A stretch of DNA of 64,000 nt from Marivita sp965656765 (GCF_965656765.1 NZ_CBFHLV010000002.1:93959-157958); one strand, 5' to 3'. Positions 1 to 9,147 are shown, counted from the stretch's first letter. Notes: generated by a model not told the origin, from the sequence alone. Translations and numbers: made by a program.

Positions 1-723
1 CACCCGTCGACCATCGGCGCAGACAAAGTCTTGGCCATATGCACCATAAAGCGCATTTCCGGATTTGCCGCGATCCTCAGAGTTCAAAGTCACATCGCCG
101 ATCATCCCGAGATGACCCAACGTCGCTGCTGCAACATCCTTAAGCGCGATCTCAGCCTCTTGCCCGCCATGACCCCGCAAACGGTGTCGTTCGGCGGCAA
201 GAAGGGCTGAGACGCACATATTGCCTGCGATGAGATCCCAAGCGGGTAGAGCGTTGGCGACAGGGTCTTCGCTGCCGACCGGGCCAGTGATATGCGGAAT
301 ACCAAGCGCGGGGTTGACGGTGTAGTCGACCTGCGGGCGGCCGTGCCGGTCGCCGGTCAATGTCACCATAATAAGATCTTCGCGGTACTGTTTGAGCGTT
401 TCGTGATCCATCCAACCGCGTACCCGCAAATTGGTAAGAAACAGGCCCGCGTCATCACCCGGCGCTGTGATGATCCGGGTGATCAATTCGCGCCCCTCGG
501 CGGATTTCATATCGAGAGCGATGGATTTCTTGCCCTTGTTCATCCCAGCCCAAAACAAGCTTTGCCCGTTTGGCGCGAGCGGCCAACGCCCTGCATCCAA
601 ACCGCCGCCCAGACGATCAAATCGGATCACTTCGGCACCCATCTGGGCCAGTGTCATTCCCGCCAAGGGCACCGCAACAAAAGCTGACCCTTCGACGACA
701 CGCATTCCCTTGAGCACGCTCAT
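1..723 (-). CDS. CoA-transferase family III protein, mesaconyl-CoA isomerase-like (partial, C-terminus outside the window)
   Basis: An open frame runs from an ATG at 723 down past base 1, so only the first ~241 codons are visible. The product begins MSVLKGMRVVEGSAF and shows the CaiB/BaiF (family III CoA-transferase) fold pattern: an N-terminal Rossmann segment with GAEVIRFDRLGGG, then WAGMNKGKKSIALDMKS, and PAWDLIAGNM at about residues 164-173, where the family carries its catalytic Asp. The LDAGRWPLAP-type N-terminus recalls Mct, which moves CoA from C1 to C4 of mesaconate; this is from memory of the family, not a search. The ATG overlaps the stop of the upstream hydratase gene by ATGA (720-723), so the two are translationally coupled. 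Family call firm, substrate inferred. Confidence 0.75.
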   Translation of the reverse strand, partial: MSVLKGMRVVEGSAFVAVPLAGMTLAQMGAEVIRFDRLGGGLDAGRWPLAPNGQSLFWAGMNKGKKSIALDMKSAEGRELITRIITAPGDDAGLFLTNLRVRGWMDHETLKQYREDLIMVTLTGDRHGRPQVDYTVNPALGIPHITGPVGSEDPVANALPAWDLIAGNMCVSALLAAERHRLRGHGGQEAEIALKDVAAATLGHLGMIGDVTLNSEDRGKSGNALYGAYGQDFVCADGRRV

Positions 724-1556
724 TGTGCGTCTGCCCAGATCGCGGTGGCTTGCATGCACTGATGACCGTCCTGACCAGTCCAAAGGCTTAGGACGGCATC
801 TTCGGCTTCAAACGCAATGTCACAGGGCGACCCTGCAAACATCGGGTGTACGCCGCGAAAATCGAAGTATTTGGGCGTTGTGCCACGTTCTTTGATCGCA
901 GCGCGCATCAGCAGGGTGGCTTGCAATGGGCCGTGCACGACAAGGCTGGGATATTTCTCAACTTCTTGGGTGTAGGCTAGGTCGTAATGAATGCGATGCG
1001 CATTGAACGTAACGGCCGAGTAGCGGAACAGCAGCGTTTCCGCCGTATTGATCTGATCGACCGGCGCTGTCGGCAAAGGCTTTTTCTTGGGCGGTGTGTA
1101 GGTGTCCGGTATTTCAAGATAGACGATGTCCTGCCGTTCTTCGATGGCAAGGCCAGATGGACCGTAAATCGCATGGTCCACAGTGACAAAGACCATGGGG
1201 CCAGCGGCCCCGTCTTTCTCGGTGACGGAGCGGATGGACGATCGTCGCTCGAGTGGATCGCCGATACGCAAGGTCGGCCCAAAGAATTTCAGCGCGCCAC
1301 CCGCCCACATACGGCGGTCGAGCCGCACGGGGGGCAGCAGGTTGGTTTCACGCGGATGTCCGTCTTTTCCAAGCTTGTCATTTGGTGTCGACATCGGAAA
1401 GGCACACCAATGCCACAGCGGCGGAAGGGGATCACCATGTTTTGGCATTGCGCCCAAACCAACGGTTGCATGGAGCTGCCGCGCAAGCTCGGGTGAGACG
1501 CTTCCTGCGTCGTTGGTCACACGCCCGGTCCACGCATCAAGGTTCAACATGTCCAT
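720..1556 (-). CDS. MaoC/hotdog-fold hydratase, mesaconyl-C4-CoA hydratase-like
   Basis: A 278-residue protein with an N-terminal FAS1-like hotdog half and a C-terminal MaoC-like half. The hydratase active-site neighbourhood is visible as HRIHYDLAYTQEVE followed by VVHGPLQATLL near residues 205-235. I chose the ATG at 1556 because GGAGGA sits about 6 nt upstream; a longer frame reaching 1610 has no such site. It lies directly upstream of, and overlaps by 4 nt, the CoA-transferase gene. In the 3-hydroxypropionate bi-cycle, Mct and Meh act in sequence (mesaconyl-C1-CoA to C4-CoA, then hydration to citramalyl-CoA), and the pairing here suggests the same chemistry. Other acyl-CoA hydratase roles, including itaconate breakdown, remain possible. 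Confidence 0.72.
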   Translation of the reverse strand: MDMLNLDAWTGRVTNDAGSVSPELARQLHATVGLGAMPKHGDPLPPLWHWCAFPMSTPNDKLGKDGHPRETNLLPPVRLDRRMWAGGALKFFGPTLRIGDPLERRSSIRSVTEKDGAAGPMVFVTVDHAIYGPSGLAIEERQDIVYLEIPDTYTPPKKKPLPTAPVDQINTAETLLFRYSAVTFNAHRIHYDLAYTQEVEKYPSLVVHGPLQATLLMRAAIKERGTTPKYFDFRGVHPMFAGSPCDIAFEAEDAVLSLWTGQDGHQCMQATAIWADAQ

Positions 1557-1638
1557 GATCTTCCTCCCCACATCTACGAGTGAGATAACTGAAAAATCTG
1601 AAAAAATCAAATGTTTTTAAGTACTTATGGGAATACCA

Positions 1639-1648
1639 CGGTATACCG
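1639..1648. promoter_or_regulatory. Palindrome in the divergent hydratase / mla promoter region
   Basis: CGGTATACCG is a perfect 10-bp palindrome. It overlaps a second imperfect one in which ATACC and GGTAT flank AC (1633-1644). It lies in the AT-richer part of the 326-base gap (1557-1882) between the minus-strand hydratase gene and mlaE. The position suits an operator, but no regulator is encoded nearby and the word is short. I see nothing else in this gap. Confidence 0.3.
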
Positions 1649-1882
1649 AGTCAGTCTGTTTGCATCTGCGGCATTTGAGGGGAAAGGATATTTCCGTACT
1701 TTCTGCACCTGCAGTGCGGCGTAAAACCGTGGCGTAAACTCGCTTAATTCGCAGTGTTTCGCAGACAGAACGGCGCTAAGATCGCCGCTTTCGCGCGCCG
1801 CAGCATAGGAGTAGCCTTGGCATATGGACTCACTCCCGATGATTACGTTTCAAAAGAACGCCCCCCATGTGAAAGGGGTGTC

Positions 1883-3004
1883 ATGACCGAGAGTGCAGTG
1901 GCGGAGCTTGAGCTCATTGAAGGCGATACACCGGGTGAATTGCGGCTGTCTGGACAGTTGACGATATACAACGTGACCCGCGCTCAGGCTGAATTCGGGG
2001 CCATCCCCCCAGCTGATCTCACGAGCATTGACCTATCCGGCATATCACGCCTCGACACAGCAGGCGCATGGGCGTTGATCCAACTGAAGAACCGCGGCGA
2101 TGCTGCGCTGGTGTTCACGCGAACAAGTTCTGAAATCGAAAGCCTATTGGACAGTGTCACGCAAGCGATGCCTGCCCCCCAAGCCAACCCTGATGACCGA
2201 CCGTCCTTCACGGCTTGGCTGGATCAGTTGGGCCACCGCGTGTTTGCCGGTATCATGTTCCTCCGCGCGCTGATGGGTTATCTTGGAATTTTTCTGCATC
2301 GCCTTGCCCGTGCAATGCGCCACCCAAGCGAGTTTCGCTTCACGTCGCTGGTACATCACTGCGAAGAGGTTGGATTGAAAGCAGTCCCCATCGTTGCATT
2401 GATGGCTTTCTTGATCGGCATCGTTCTAGCCTTCCAGGGATCGACCCAGCTAAGGCAATTCGGAGCCGAAGTTTTTGTGGTCGACTTGATCGCCATCTCA
2501 ATCCTGCGCGAATTGGGTATCCTTCTGACGTCCATCATCGTGGCTGGGCGCACCGCGTCGGCATTTACGGCAGCGATTGGGTCAATGAAGATGCGTGAAG
2601 AGATCGATGCGATGCGGACCCTTGGTCTTGATCCGGCGATGATCTTATTCGTTCCGCGTATTTTGGCCTTGTTTGTCATGCTGCCCATTCTTGGGTTGAT
2701 TGCCAATTTGGCCGGGCTCTTTGGGGGTGGGCTGATGGCTTGGATCGACTTGGGCATCTCGCCTGCGATGTTCATGACGCGCTTGGTCGAAGGTACGTCG
2801 GTGGATCATGTCTTTGTCGGTCTGGTCAAAGCGCCGGTCTTCGCACTGATAATTGGCGTTGTGGGCTGTCACGCGGGTATGCAGGTTCAAAGCAACGCAG
2901 AATCTTTGGGTCGTATGACGTCGAACGCAGTTGTGACGGCGATCTTTGCGGTGATTGTCGCCGACGCGGTGTTCTCCATCTTTTTTGCGCGGATCGGCAT
3001 ATGA
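1883..3004 (+). CDS. mlaE: STAS-MlaE fusion, permease of the Mla phospholipid ABC transporter
   Basis: Inner-membrane permease of the system that moves phospholipids between inner and outer membranes. The first ~100 residues form a STAS domain (the job of separate MlaB in E. coli), followed by a linker and an MlaE permease domain with about five hydrophobic segments. Family motifs include FLIGIVLAFQGSTQLRQFGA, RELGILLTSIIVAGRTASAF and MKMREEIDAMRTLG. ATG 1883 is preceded by GAAAGGGG; an in-frame GTG farther upstream (1754) lacks a site and adds an unrelated N-terminus. First gene of a four-gene operon; its TGA overlaps the ATG of mlaF. The STAS-permease fusion is common in alphaproteobacteria. 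Confidence 0.93.
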   Translation: MTESAVAELELIEGDTPGELRLSGQLTIYNVTRAQAEFGAIPPADLTSIDLSGISRLDTAGAWALIQLKNRGDAALVFTRTSSEIESLLDSVTQAMPAPQANPDDRPSFTAWLDQLGHRVFAGIMFLRALMGYLGIFLHRLARAMRHPSEFRFTSLVHHCEEVGLKAVPIVALMAFLIGIVLAFQGSTQLRQFGAEVFVVDLIAISILRELGILLTSIIVAGRTASAFTAAIGSMKMREEIDAMRTLGLDPAMILFVPRILALFVMLPILGLIANLAGLFGGGLMAWIDLGISPAMFMTRLVEGTSVDHVFVGLVKAPVFALIIGVVGCHAGMQVQSNAESLGRMTSNAVVTAIFAVIVADAVFSIFFARIGI

Positions 3005-3795
3005 CTGGGCGTGAGATCGTCATCAAACTGCGGGGAATCCGCAACCAATTCGGCACGCAGGTCGTGCACGATGACCTCAATCTCGACGTCTATCGGGGAG
3101 AGATCCTGGGCGTTGTCGGGGGGTCGGGAACCGGGAAATCGGTTCTGCTGCGCACCATTGCTGGGTTGCAGAAACCTGCCGCCGGCACTGTCGATGTGCT
3201 GGGCACAGATGTGCTTAATGCGGACGAGGATACACGACAGGCGTTGGAGAATCGCTGGGGCGTGATGTTTCAGGATGGTGCGCTCTTTTCGTCCCTCACG
3301 GTGCGCGAAAACGTCGAAGTGCCAATGCGTGCCATTGACGGTCTGGACCCGGATATCAGGAGTAAACTGGCCGATCTGAAAATTTCTATGGTGGGGCTGC
3401 AATGCCTAGCGGGCGACAAATACCCGTCCGAGCTATCAGGCGGTATGCGCAAACGTGCTGGGCTGGCGCGGGCCTTGGCGCTTGATCCTGATATCGTATT
3501 TCTAGACGAACCGACTGCCGGGCTGGACCCAATCGGAGCGGCTGCGTTTGACCAGTTGATCCGGGGGCTGAGCCATTCGTTGGGATTAACCGTGTTTTTG
3601 GTCACGCATGATCTTGATACTCTGCACGCGACCTGTGATCGCATCGCGGTACTGGCAGAGCGTAAGGTACTGGTGACTGGCACTATGAAGGATATGCTGG
3701 ACGTCGATCACCCTTGGGTGCACGAGTATTTCCACGGGCCACGCGCCCGTGCTGCCGCATCCGAAGACACGAGTGCGGCCCGGAAAGGCGACTGA
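3001..3795 (+). CDS. mlaF: MlaF, ATPase of the Mla lipid transporter
   Basis: ATP-binding subunit of 264 residues. The Walker A motif GGSGTGKS is at residues 40-47, the signature is ELSGGMRKRAGLARAL, Walker B plus catalytic Glu is DIVFLDEPTAGLDP, and the switch His lies in FLVTHDL. The GMRKR variant after LSGG is typical of the MlaF branch of ABC ATPases. The ATG at 3001 overlaps the mlaE stop by four bases, so a roughly 1:1 supply of subunits by coupled translation is expected. It is followed after one base by mlaD. Confidence 0.95.
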   Translation: MTGREIVIKLRGIRNQFGTQVVHDDLNLDVYRGEILGVVGGSGTGKSVLLRTIAGLQKPAAGTVDVLGTDVLNADEDTRQALENRWGVMFQDGALFSSLTVRENVEVPMRAIDGLDPDIRSKLADLKISMVGLQCLAGDKYPSELSGGMRKRAGLARALALDPDIVFLDEPTAGLDPIGAAAFDQLIRGLSHSLGLTVFLVTHDLDTLHATCDRIAVLAERKVLVTGTMKDMLDVDHPWVHEYFHGPRARAAASEDTSAARKGD

Positions 3796-3796
3796 T

Positions 3797-5536
3797 TTGG
3801 AAACCAAGGCGAATTTTGTCCTGATCGGAGCATTCACCCTCGCGGGGCTGCTGGGCACCCTTGGGTTCTTCCTGTGGTTCGCGCAGGTCGAATTGGACCG
3901 TCAGTTCGATTATTATGACATCCGTTTCACTTCTGTGTCCGGTCTTGGAAACGCGTCCGATGTCCGGTTCAGCGGCTTGCCCGTAGGACAGGTGGTCGAT
4001 GTGAAACTGTCGCCAAACCAGGATGGCACGATCCTTGTTCGGGTCGAGGTGGATGCGGCCACACCAGTGCGCACCGACAGCATCGCAACGATCGAGGCGC
4101 AGGGTGTGACCGGCGTCTCCTTTGTCGGGATCAGCTCTGGCACCCCATCGGCAGTCCTGTTGGAGCCAACCGAAGAAACTGCAGTGCCCGAGATCACGTC
4201 AGGGCGGTCCACCTTGCAAACCCTGTCCGAAGATGCGCCGAGGCTTCTCGAGGAGACCCTTACTCTTGTCACTGACGTGGGCGACCTTCTGGGGGCTGAA
4301 AACAGGGAACGGATCAACAGCATCATATCAAACGTCGAAACCGCATCGGCCGAATTCGCCAATACGCTTGATGGGTTTTCGTCGATCAGCACGACGGTCA
4401 ATGACTTTGCTGAACAGATCAACTTGTTCAATGAAACGCTCAATACGCTGACGGGTGATTTGACGGATGTCCTTCAAACCGCCGACACCACGCTCACCTC
4501 AATCGGGGAATTGTCCGAGCAAGGCAAAGGCGTGTTGCAGACCGGAGCGGAGACGCTCAGCACCGCGCAATCGGCGATTGCAATGACTGAGGCATATGTC
4601 ACGACCGACCTGAGCCGGACAACCGAAGAGTTGCGGACAACAGCCGCGGCGTTGCAGCAAGAGATTGCGGCTTTGAGCACGGATGCGCGGGCGCTGATGG
4701 CGACGCTGAACACAACCGGCGAAACCGCCACCGCGCGGCTTGAAGATGCACAGGCGACGTTGCAAGCGACCGATGCCCTGATCGCCAGGCTGGACGGAAC
4801 AGCGGCGATCGTGGGTAACACAGCATCGACAATCGACACTTTGGTGCGCGAAGAAGGCACACCATTGGTGTCGGAAACCCGTGCTATGGTGGCAGATGCC
4901 AACCAGGCCATCGCGTCGGTCGTGACGATTGCAAATGACGATTTGCCCGTCATCATAGCGGATATTCGACAGACAGCGGAAACCTTTCGGAATGTCGCTA
5001 CAGAAGTGGGTGGCAACCTGACCGCATCAAGCCAATCCGCAGAAGTCGTTCTGGAAACGGCACGGGTGACGCTGGAAGATGCGCGTGTGTCTTTTGCCAA
5101 TGCCAATGAAACCCTCGGCGCCATCAACGGAGCGCTTGAAACTGGCGACCGGGCGCTCGGCGCTGCGGAACGGGCATTCACTGGCGCAGACCGTGTCATC
5201 AATGAAGATCTGGATGGCATCATTGCCGGGTTGGAAGCGTCCTTGGCCAGCCTTGATGGAGCGATTGCGCAGGTTTCAGCTGATCTGCCAAGCATGTCAG
5301 CAGACCTCCGAGCGGCCAGTCAATCGGCGTCTAACACCTTCGCAGAATTGCGCAACCTCACGAATGCGGCCTCGCCGTCGATCCGCGAATTCACCACAAC
5401 CGCGCTACCGCTTTATTCTCGTCTGGCACAAGAAAGCCGTGCGTTGATTGCAAATCTGGATCGTTTGACGGATCAGATACAGCGCGACCCAACGCGGTTT
5501 TTCCTTGACCGCGAAACGCCGGAGTTCAGACGATGA
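3797..5536 (+). CDS. mlaD: MlaD-like MCE-domain protein with a long helical tail
   Basis: Substrate-binding MCE protein anchored in the inner membrane and facing the periplasm. Residues ~8-30 form the membrane anchor (NFVLIGAFTLAGLLGTLGFF) and ~38-115 the MCE domain (SGLGNASDVRFSGLPVGQVVDVKL). The remaining ~450 residues are Ala/Thr/Glu/Leu-rich and look helical, with loosely repeated units. At 579 residues it is much longer than E. coli MlaD (~180). No ATG fits: I place the start at TTG 3797, one base after the mlaF stop, with GGAAAGG upstream, giving METKANFVLIG. An in-frame GTG at 3749 would extend 16 residues back into mlaF without support. Confidence 0.88.
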   Translation: METKANFVLIGAFTLAGLLGTLGFFLWFAQVELDRQFDYYDIRFTSVSGLGNASDVRFSGLPVGQVVDVKLSPNQDGTILVRVEVDAATPVRTDSIATIEAQGVTGVSFVGISSGTPSAVLLEPTEETAVPEITSGRSTLQTLSEDAPRLLEETLTLVTDVGDLLGAENRERINSIISNVETASAEFANTLDGFSSISTTVNDFAEQINLFNETLNTLTGDLTDVLQTADTTLTSIGELSEQGKGVLQTGAETLSTAQSAIAMTEAYVTTDLSRTTEELRTTAAALQQEIAALSTDARALMATLNTTGETATARLEDAQATLQATDALIARLDGTAAIVGNTASTIDTLVREEGTPLVSETRAMVADANQAIASVVTIANDDLPVIIADIRQTAETFRNVATEVGGNLTASSQSAEVVLETARVTLEDARVSFANANETLGAINGALETGDRALGAAERAFTGADRVINEDLDGIIAGLEASLASLDGAIAQVSADLPSMSADLRAASQSASNTFAELRNLTNAASPSIREFTTTALPLYSRLAQESRALIANLDRLTDQIQRDPTRFFLDRETPEFRR

Positions 5537-6159
5537 TGACAATGGTGCACCTGCGAAAGGCTTTGGCCATGACAGGCTTAGTCGTGTTGTCCGGTTGCGC
5601 CGCGATTTCAGCAGTCAGCGATGCGGCGACACCTTTGGATGTGTTCGAGTTGCGTGCGCCCGACAGTATCGTTGCGGCCAGCGGCAGACCAGCGGCGCGC
5701 GATGTGATTGTCGAACTGCCAACCACAAGCGGGGCATTGTCGACCGACAGGATTATGATCCGTCCCAACGCGCTGCAGGCGCAGTATCTGCCTGATGTCC
5801 GGTGGAGCGATCCAACCCCAGTGATGGTGCAAACGCTGATGCTGCGCTCTATCGAGGCAACCGGTGCACTCCGTTATGTCGGACGCACCCCTTTGGGGGT
5901 AAGCGGCGACTTTGCCTTTGTGACCGAAGTCGTAGACTTCCAAGCCGACGTGTTGCCTGACACTGAAACTGCAACGGTGCAGATCACTTTGTTAGTCCGT
6001 GTCGTACGAGAACGGGACGCCAGCATCGTTGCCAGCCGCCGGTTTTCCGCCAGCGTGCCATCGACGTCGACCCAGACGCTTGCCGTGATAGACGCTTTCA
6101 GCGGTGCGTCGGACATGGTGTTCCAAGACCTCGCCGTGTGGGTTCAAAATACCCTTTGA
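5533..6159 (+). CDS. ABC-type transport auxiliary lipoprotein of the Mla operon
   Basis: A 208-residue lipoprotein. The signal peptide ends in the lipobox VVLSGC with Cys at residue 22, and the mature part resembles the ABC_trans_aux (PqiC-like) family: an early segment on product and promoter-like strand pairs, RIMIRPNALQAQYLPDVRWSD, and a C-terminal helix in which FSGASDMVFQDLAVWV appears. Such lipoproteins sit with MCE transporters and are thought to act at the outer membrane end of the lipid path. The ATG overlaps the mlaD stop (ATGA, 5533-5536) and GGAG is at 5521. Last gene of the operon. Confidence 0.85.
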   Translation: MMTMVHLRKALAMTGLVVLSGCAAISAVSDAATPLDVFELRAPDSIVAASGRPAARDVIVELPTTSGALSTDRIMIRPNALQAQYLPDVRWSDPTPVMVQTLMLRSIEATGALRYVGRTPLGVSGDFAFVTEVVDFQADVLPDTETATVQITLLVRVVRERDASIVASRRFSASVPSTSTQTLAVIDAFSGASDMVFQDLAVWVQNTL

Positions 6160-6274
6160 ACGCCCCTGCGCCGCCTTGGCGGTTTGACCCACGTCATATC
6201 TTGCTCGCAGAATGTGATTTATAAGCCGTGTTAGGTTTGGTGTTCAACGCGGGACGCCCACCAAGAGGGCAGGC

Positions 6275-7486
6275 ATGACACCCGAAAACAACAAACTGCG
6301 CCGCGCGTTGAACGTGCCATTGCTCACGCTTTACGGTTTGGGAGTGACTGTCGGCGCAGGCATCTATGTGCTTGTTGGGGCGACCGCTGCCGAGGCCGGG
6401 ATATACGCGCCGGTGTCGTTTGTCGTAGCGGCCATCGTCGTGGCCTTCACCGCGTTCTCTTATGCCGAGCTTTCAACCCGCTATCCTGTCAGCGCGGGCG
6501 AAGCGGCTTATGTCGAAGCCGGGTTTTCTTCGGGCAAGCTCGCAACCCTGGTCGGGTTGGCGGTAGCTCTATCGGGTTTGGTGTCTGCGGCAGCGGTGTC
6601 ACTGGGGGCCGCGTCTTATCTGCACGTTCTCACTGGTGCGCCGACGAGCATACTCACAGTTGCTGTTGTGTGTATGATGGGCTTGATTGCGCTTTGGGGG
6701 ATCACCCAGTCGGTAACGGTCGCCGCTGTGATCACGGTGATCGAGGTGTCGGGATTGGTTTTTGTAATGGTCTGGGGATTTGGCTTTGCCGATCCGTCAG
6801 GAATTGGACTTGCCGAAATCGTTCCTCCGCTAACTGGTGCGCATTGGGCCGGGATCGGGACGGCGTCATTGCTTGCGTTCTTTGCCTTTGTCGGGTTCGA
6901 GGATATGGCCAATGTTGCCGAAGAGGTGAAGGACCCACTGCACACGATGCCTCGCGCAATTGTTGGAACGCTGATATTGGCCACGATCCTGTATATCGGC
7001 ACCACAACAGCGGTCCTTGTTGCGGTGCCGCTTGTAACACTGTCGAACTCTGCCGCCCCATTATCAATGGTGTTTTCAGATGCCCCCGTCACCATCCAAC
7101 AAGGCTTTGGCATCATCGCAATCGTCGCCACGGTGAATGGCGTTCTGATCCAGATGATCATGGCGTCCCGCGTGCTTTATGGACTCGCGGACCGGGGTCA
7201 TCTGCCACGTCAACTGGGGCATGTGTCACCGAAAACCAAGACGCCGGATGTTGCAACGCTGGCTGTGGTTGTTGCGATCTTGCTTCTAGCGCTGACTTTT
7301 CCGATTGATGCGCTGGCCGAGCGAACCTCGCAGATCGTGCTTTTTGTGTTCGTGCTGGTGAACACCGCGCTGATCCGGATCAAGTTGCGCGGTGCTGCTT
7401 CGGAAAAGCACTTTCACGTACCCCTTATTGTCCCAGTACTTGGTGTGGCGACCAGTGTACTGCTGTTTGCGACGGCCTTTCTATGA
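6275..7486 (+). CDS. APC-family amino acid permease
   Basis: A 403-residue membrane protein with about 11-12 hydrophobic segments and the amino acid-polyamine-organocation N-terminal signature LYGLGVTVGAGIYVLVG (residues ~20-36), followed by FSYAELSTRYPVSAGEAAYV. The segment FVGFEDMANVAEEVKDP is the usual APC motif near TM6. ATG 6275 follows GAGGGCAGGC. It stands alone between the mla operon and a convergent TPP enzyme gene that ends 8 bases downstream. Substrate cannot be read from sequence. The 115-base gap before it contains only a small CCGCC/GGCGG hairpin that may end the mla transcript. Confidence 0.85.
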   Translation: MTPENNKLRRALNVPLLTLYGLGVTVGAGIYVLVGATAAEAGIYAPVSFVVAAIVVAFTAFSYAELSTRYPVSAGEAAYVEAGFSSGKLATLVGLAVALSGLVSAAAVSLGAASYLHVLTGAPTSILTVAVVCMMGLIALWGITQSVTVAAVITVIEVSGLVFVMVWGFGFADPSGIGLAEIVPPLTGAHWAGIGTASLLAFFAFVGFEDMANVAEEVKDPLHTMPRAIVGTLILATILYIGTTTAVLVAVPLVTLSNSAAPLSMVFSDAPVTIQQGFGIIAIVATVNGVLIQMIMASRVLYGLADRGHLPRQLGHVSPKTKTPDVATLAVVVAILLLALTFPIDALAERTSQIVLFVFVLVNTALIRIKLRGAASEKHFHVPLIVPVLGVATSVLLFATAFL

Positions 7487-7494
7487 GGCGAAGT

Positions 7495-9147
7495 TCAGGC
7501 CAGTCGTTTTCCGGGCGATAGGAAGTTTGGATCAGCCTCTACCTCGATCAGTTTGACCCCTTTGCGCGATCTTGTTTCGGCCAACACAGCGACAAAGCTG
7601 TCGTAATCTGGGGCTTTGGCAGCGTAGGCCCCAAAGGACCGGGCAAAGTCGCAGAAATCTGGGTTGGTCAGCCCGGTGCCAGAGACCCGGTCGGGATATT
7701 CGCGTTCCTGATGTGCACGGATCGTGCCGTAGCGGCCGTTGTCGATGATGATCACGGTCAGGTTCAGATCGTGATGCACAGCTGTTGCCATTTCCTGACA
7801 GGTCATCATGAAACACCCATCACCGGCGATTGCGAACACCTCGCGATTGGGTTCGACAATCGCCGCGCCAATCGCAGCGGGCAGGCCGTAACCCATTGAG
7901 CCGGATGTCGGTGCAAGCTGTGAACCCGGTGCGCGGTATTTGTAGAACCGGTGCAGCCAGCCCGCATAATTGCCAGCGCCATTGCACAGGATCGCATCTT
8001 CCGGCAGCGTGCTGGCCAAATGGGAAAAGTACGGTGCCAGCGGGTCATCTTTGACCGCGGCAGGGTCACTGAATGAAACGTACGTTTCGTGCAGGTCTTT
8101 TGTACGGTTGGCAAACCGGTCATGTGCAATGGCGTCCCACGATGCAACGGCAAGACAAAAGCTCTCTGTGTCTGACACCATTGCGATTTCGGGTTGATAG
8201 ACACGGCCAATTTCTTCGGGTTCGGGGAAGACATGAACCAGTGATTGCTCGGGCACCGGTGACGACAAGAGCGTGTATCCGGCCGTTGTCATTTCTCCCA
8301 GCCGTGGACCGATGGCGATCAGCAAATCGGTTTCGGCCATGATGTCTTTGAGGTAGGGCGGGGTTCCGACACCGTAGTGGCCGATGTAATTGGGATGTCG
8401 GTTGTCGATCAGGCTTTGACAGCGCAGAGAAACGGAGACTGGAAGTCCCTGGGTTTCGGCAAACGTCTGCAATGCACTGATCCCAGTATTGGTCCAAGAA
8501 CCACCACCGGCCATAATTAACGGCCGCTCGGCTTTGATAATACGATGTTTGAGTGCCATCATGGCTTCTGTCGTGGCCGAATATCGGGGTGTTTCAATCC
8601 GTGCTGACGGGCTGGGCTGCGCAAATTCATCGTAAAGCATGTCTTCCGGCAGGGCGAGAACCACGGGACCGGGGCGTCCTGACATGGCTGTGCGAAACGC
8701 GCGGCTGACATATTCCTGAAGCCGCGAGGCATCGTCGATTTGCGCGACCCATTTGGCCATTTGCCCAAACATCCGGCGGTAGTCGATTTCCTGAAACGCC
8801 TCGCGGTCCACCATGTCGCGGGCGACTTGGCCCAGAAACAGGATCATCGGGGTCGAATCCTGATAGGCGACATGAACGCCAGCGCTGGCATTGGTGGCAC
8901 CGGGGCCGCGCGTTGCGAAACAGATGCCCGGACGGCCTGTCATTTTGCCATAGGCATCGGCAGCCATCGCGGCGCCTCCTTCCTGGCGACAAGTCACAAA
9001 TCTTATGTCGGTTTCGCGACCATAGAAAGCATCGAGTACGGGTAGGTAACTTTCTCCGGGAACGCCAAACGCCGCTTTGGTGCCTTGGGCGACCAGCAGA
9101 TCGACCAGATGATCAGCGGCGCGAATGGTGGTGTTGGGGCGTGTCAT
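7495..9147 (-). CDS. Thiamine pyrophosphate-dependent enzyme, acetolactate synthase-like
   Basis: A 550-residue ThDP enzyme with the three-domain order of the acetohydroxyacid synthase/oxalyl-CoA decarboxylase superfamily. The catalytic Glu is E56 in CRQEGGAAMAADAYGK. The ThDP/Mg site is AGDGCFMMTCQEMATAV followed about 27 residues on by DNGRYGTIR. The middle FAD/nucleotide-like domain has LIMAGGGSWTN. No ilvN-type regulatory subunit is adjacent, and the divergent neighbour is a PLP lyase operon, so a catabolic decarboxylase or lyase role is more likely than valine synthesis. ATG 9147 gives the normal N-terminus MTRPNTTIRAADHLVD; its ribosome site is weak. The 138-base gap to the divergent operon holds an 8-bp palindrome at 9190-9197. 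Confidence 0.82.
   Translation of the reverse strand: MTRPNTTIRAADHLVDLLVAQGTKAAFGVPGESYLPVLDAFYGRETDIRFVTCRQEGGAAMAADAYGKMTGRPGICFATRGPGATNASAGVHVAYQDSTPMILFLGQVARDMVDREAFQEIDYRRMFGQMAKWVAQIDDASRLQEYVSRAFRTAMSGRPGPVVLALPEDMLYDEFAQPSPSARIETPRYSATTEAMMALKHRIIKAERPLIMAGGGSWTNTGISALQTFAETQGLPVSVSLRCQSLIDNRHPNYIGHYGVGTPPYLKDIMAETDLLIAIGPRLGEMTTAGYTLLSSPVPEQSLVHVFPEPEEIGRVYQPEIAMVSDTESFCLAVASWDAIAHDRFANRTKDLHETYVSFSDPAAVKDDPLAPYFSHLASTLPEDAILCNGAGNYAGWLHRFYKYRAPGSQLAPTSGSMGYGLPAAIGAAIVEPNREVFAIAGDGCFMMTCQEMATAVHHDLNLTVIIIDNGRYGTIRAHQEREYPDRVSGTGLTNPDFCDFARSFGAYAAKAPDYDSFVAVLAETRSRKGVKLIEVEADPNFLSPGKRLA

Noticed and set aside
4474..5295. A 273-codon minus-strand open frame within mlaD
   Set aside because: Ala/Ser/Val-rich antisense shadow of the helical tail; no start signal and no domain.
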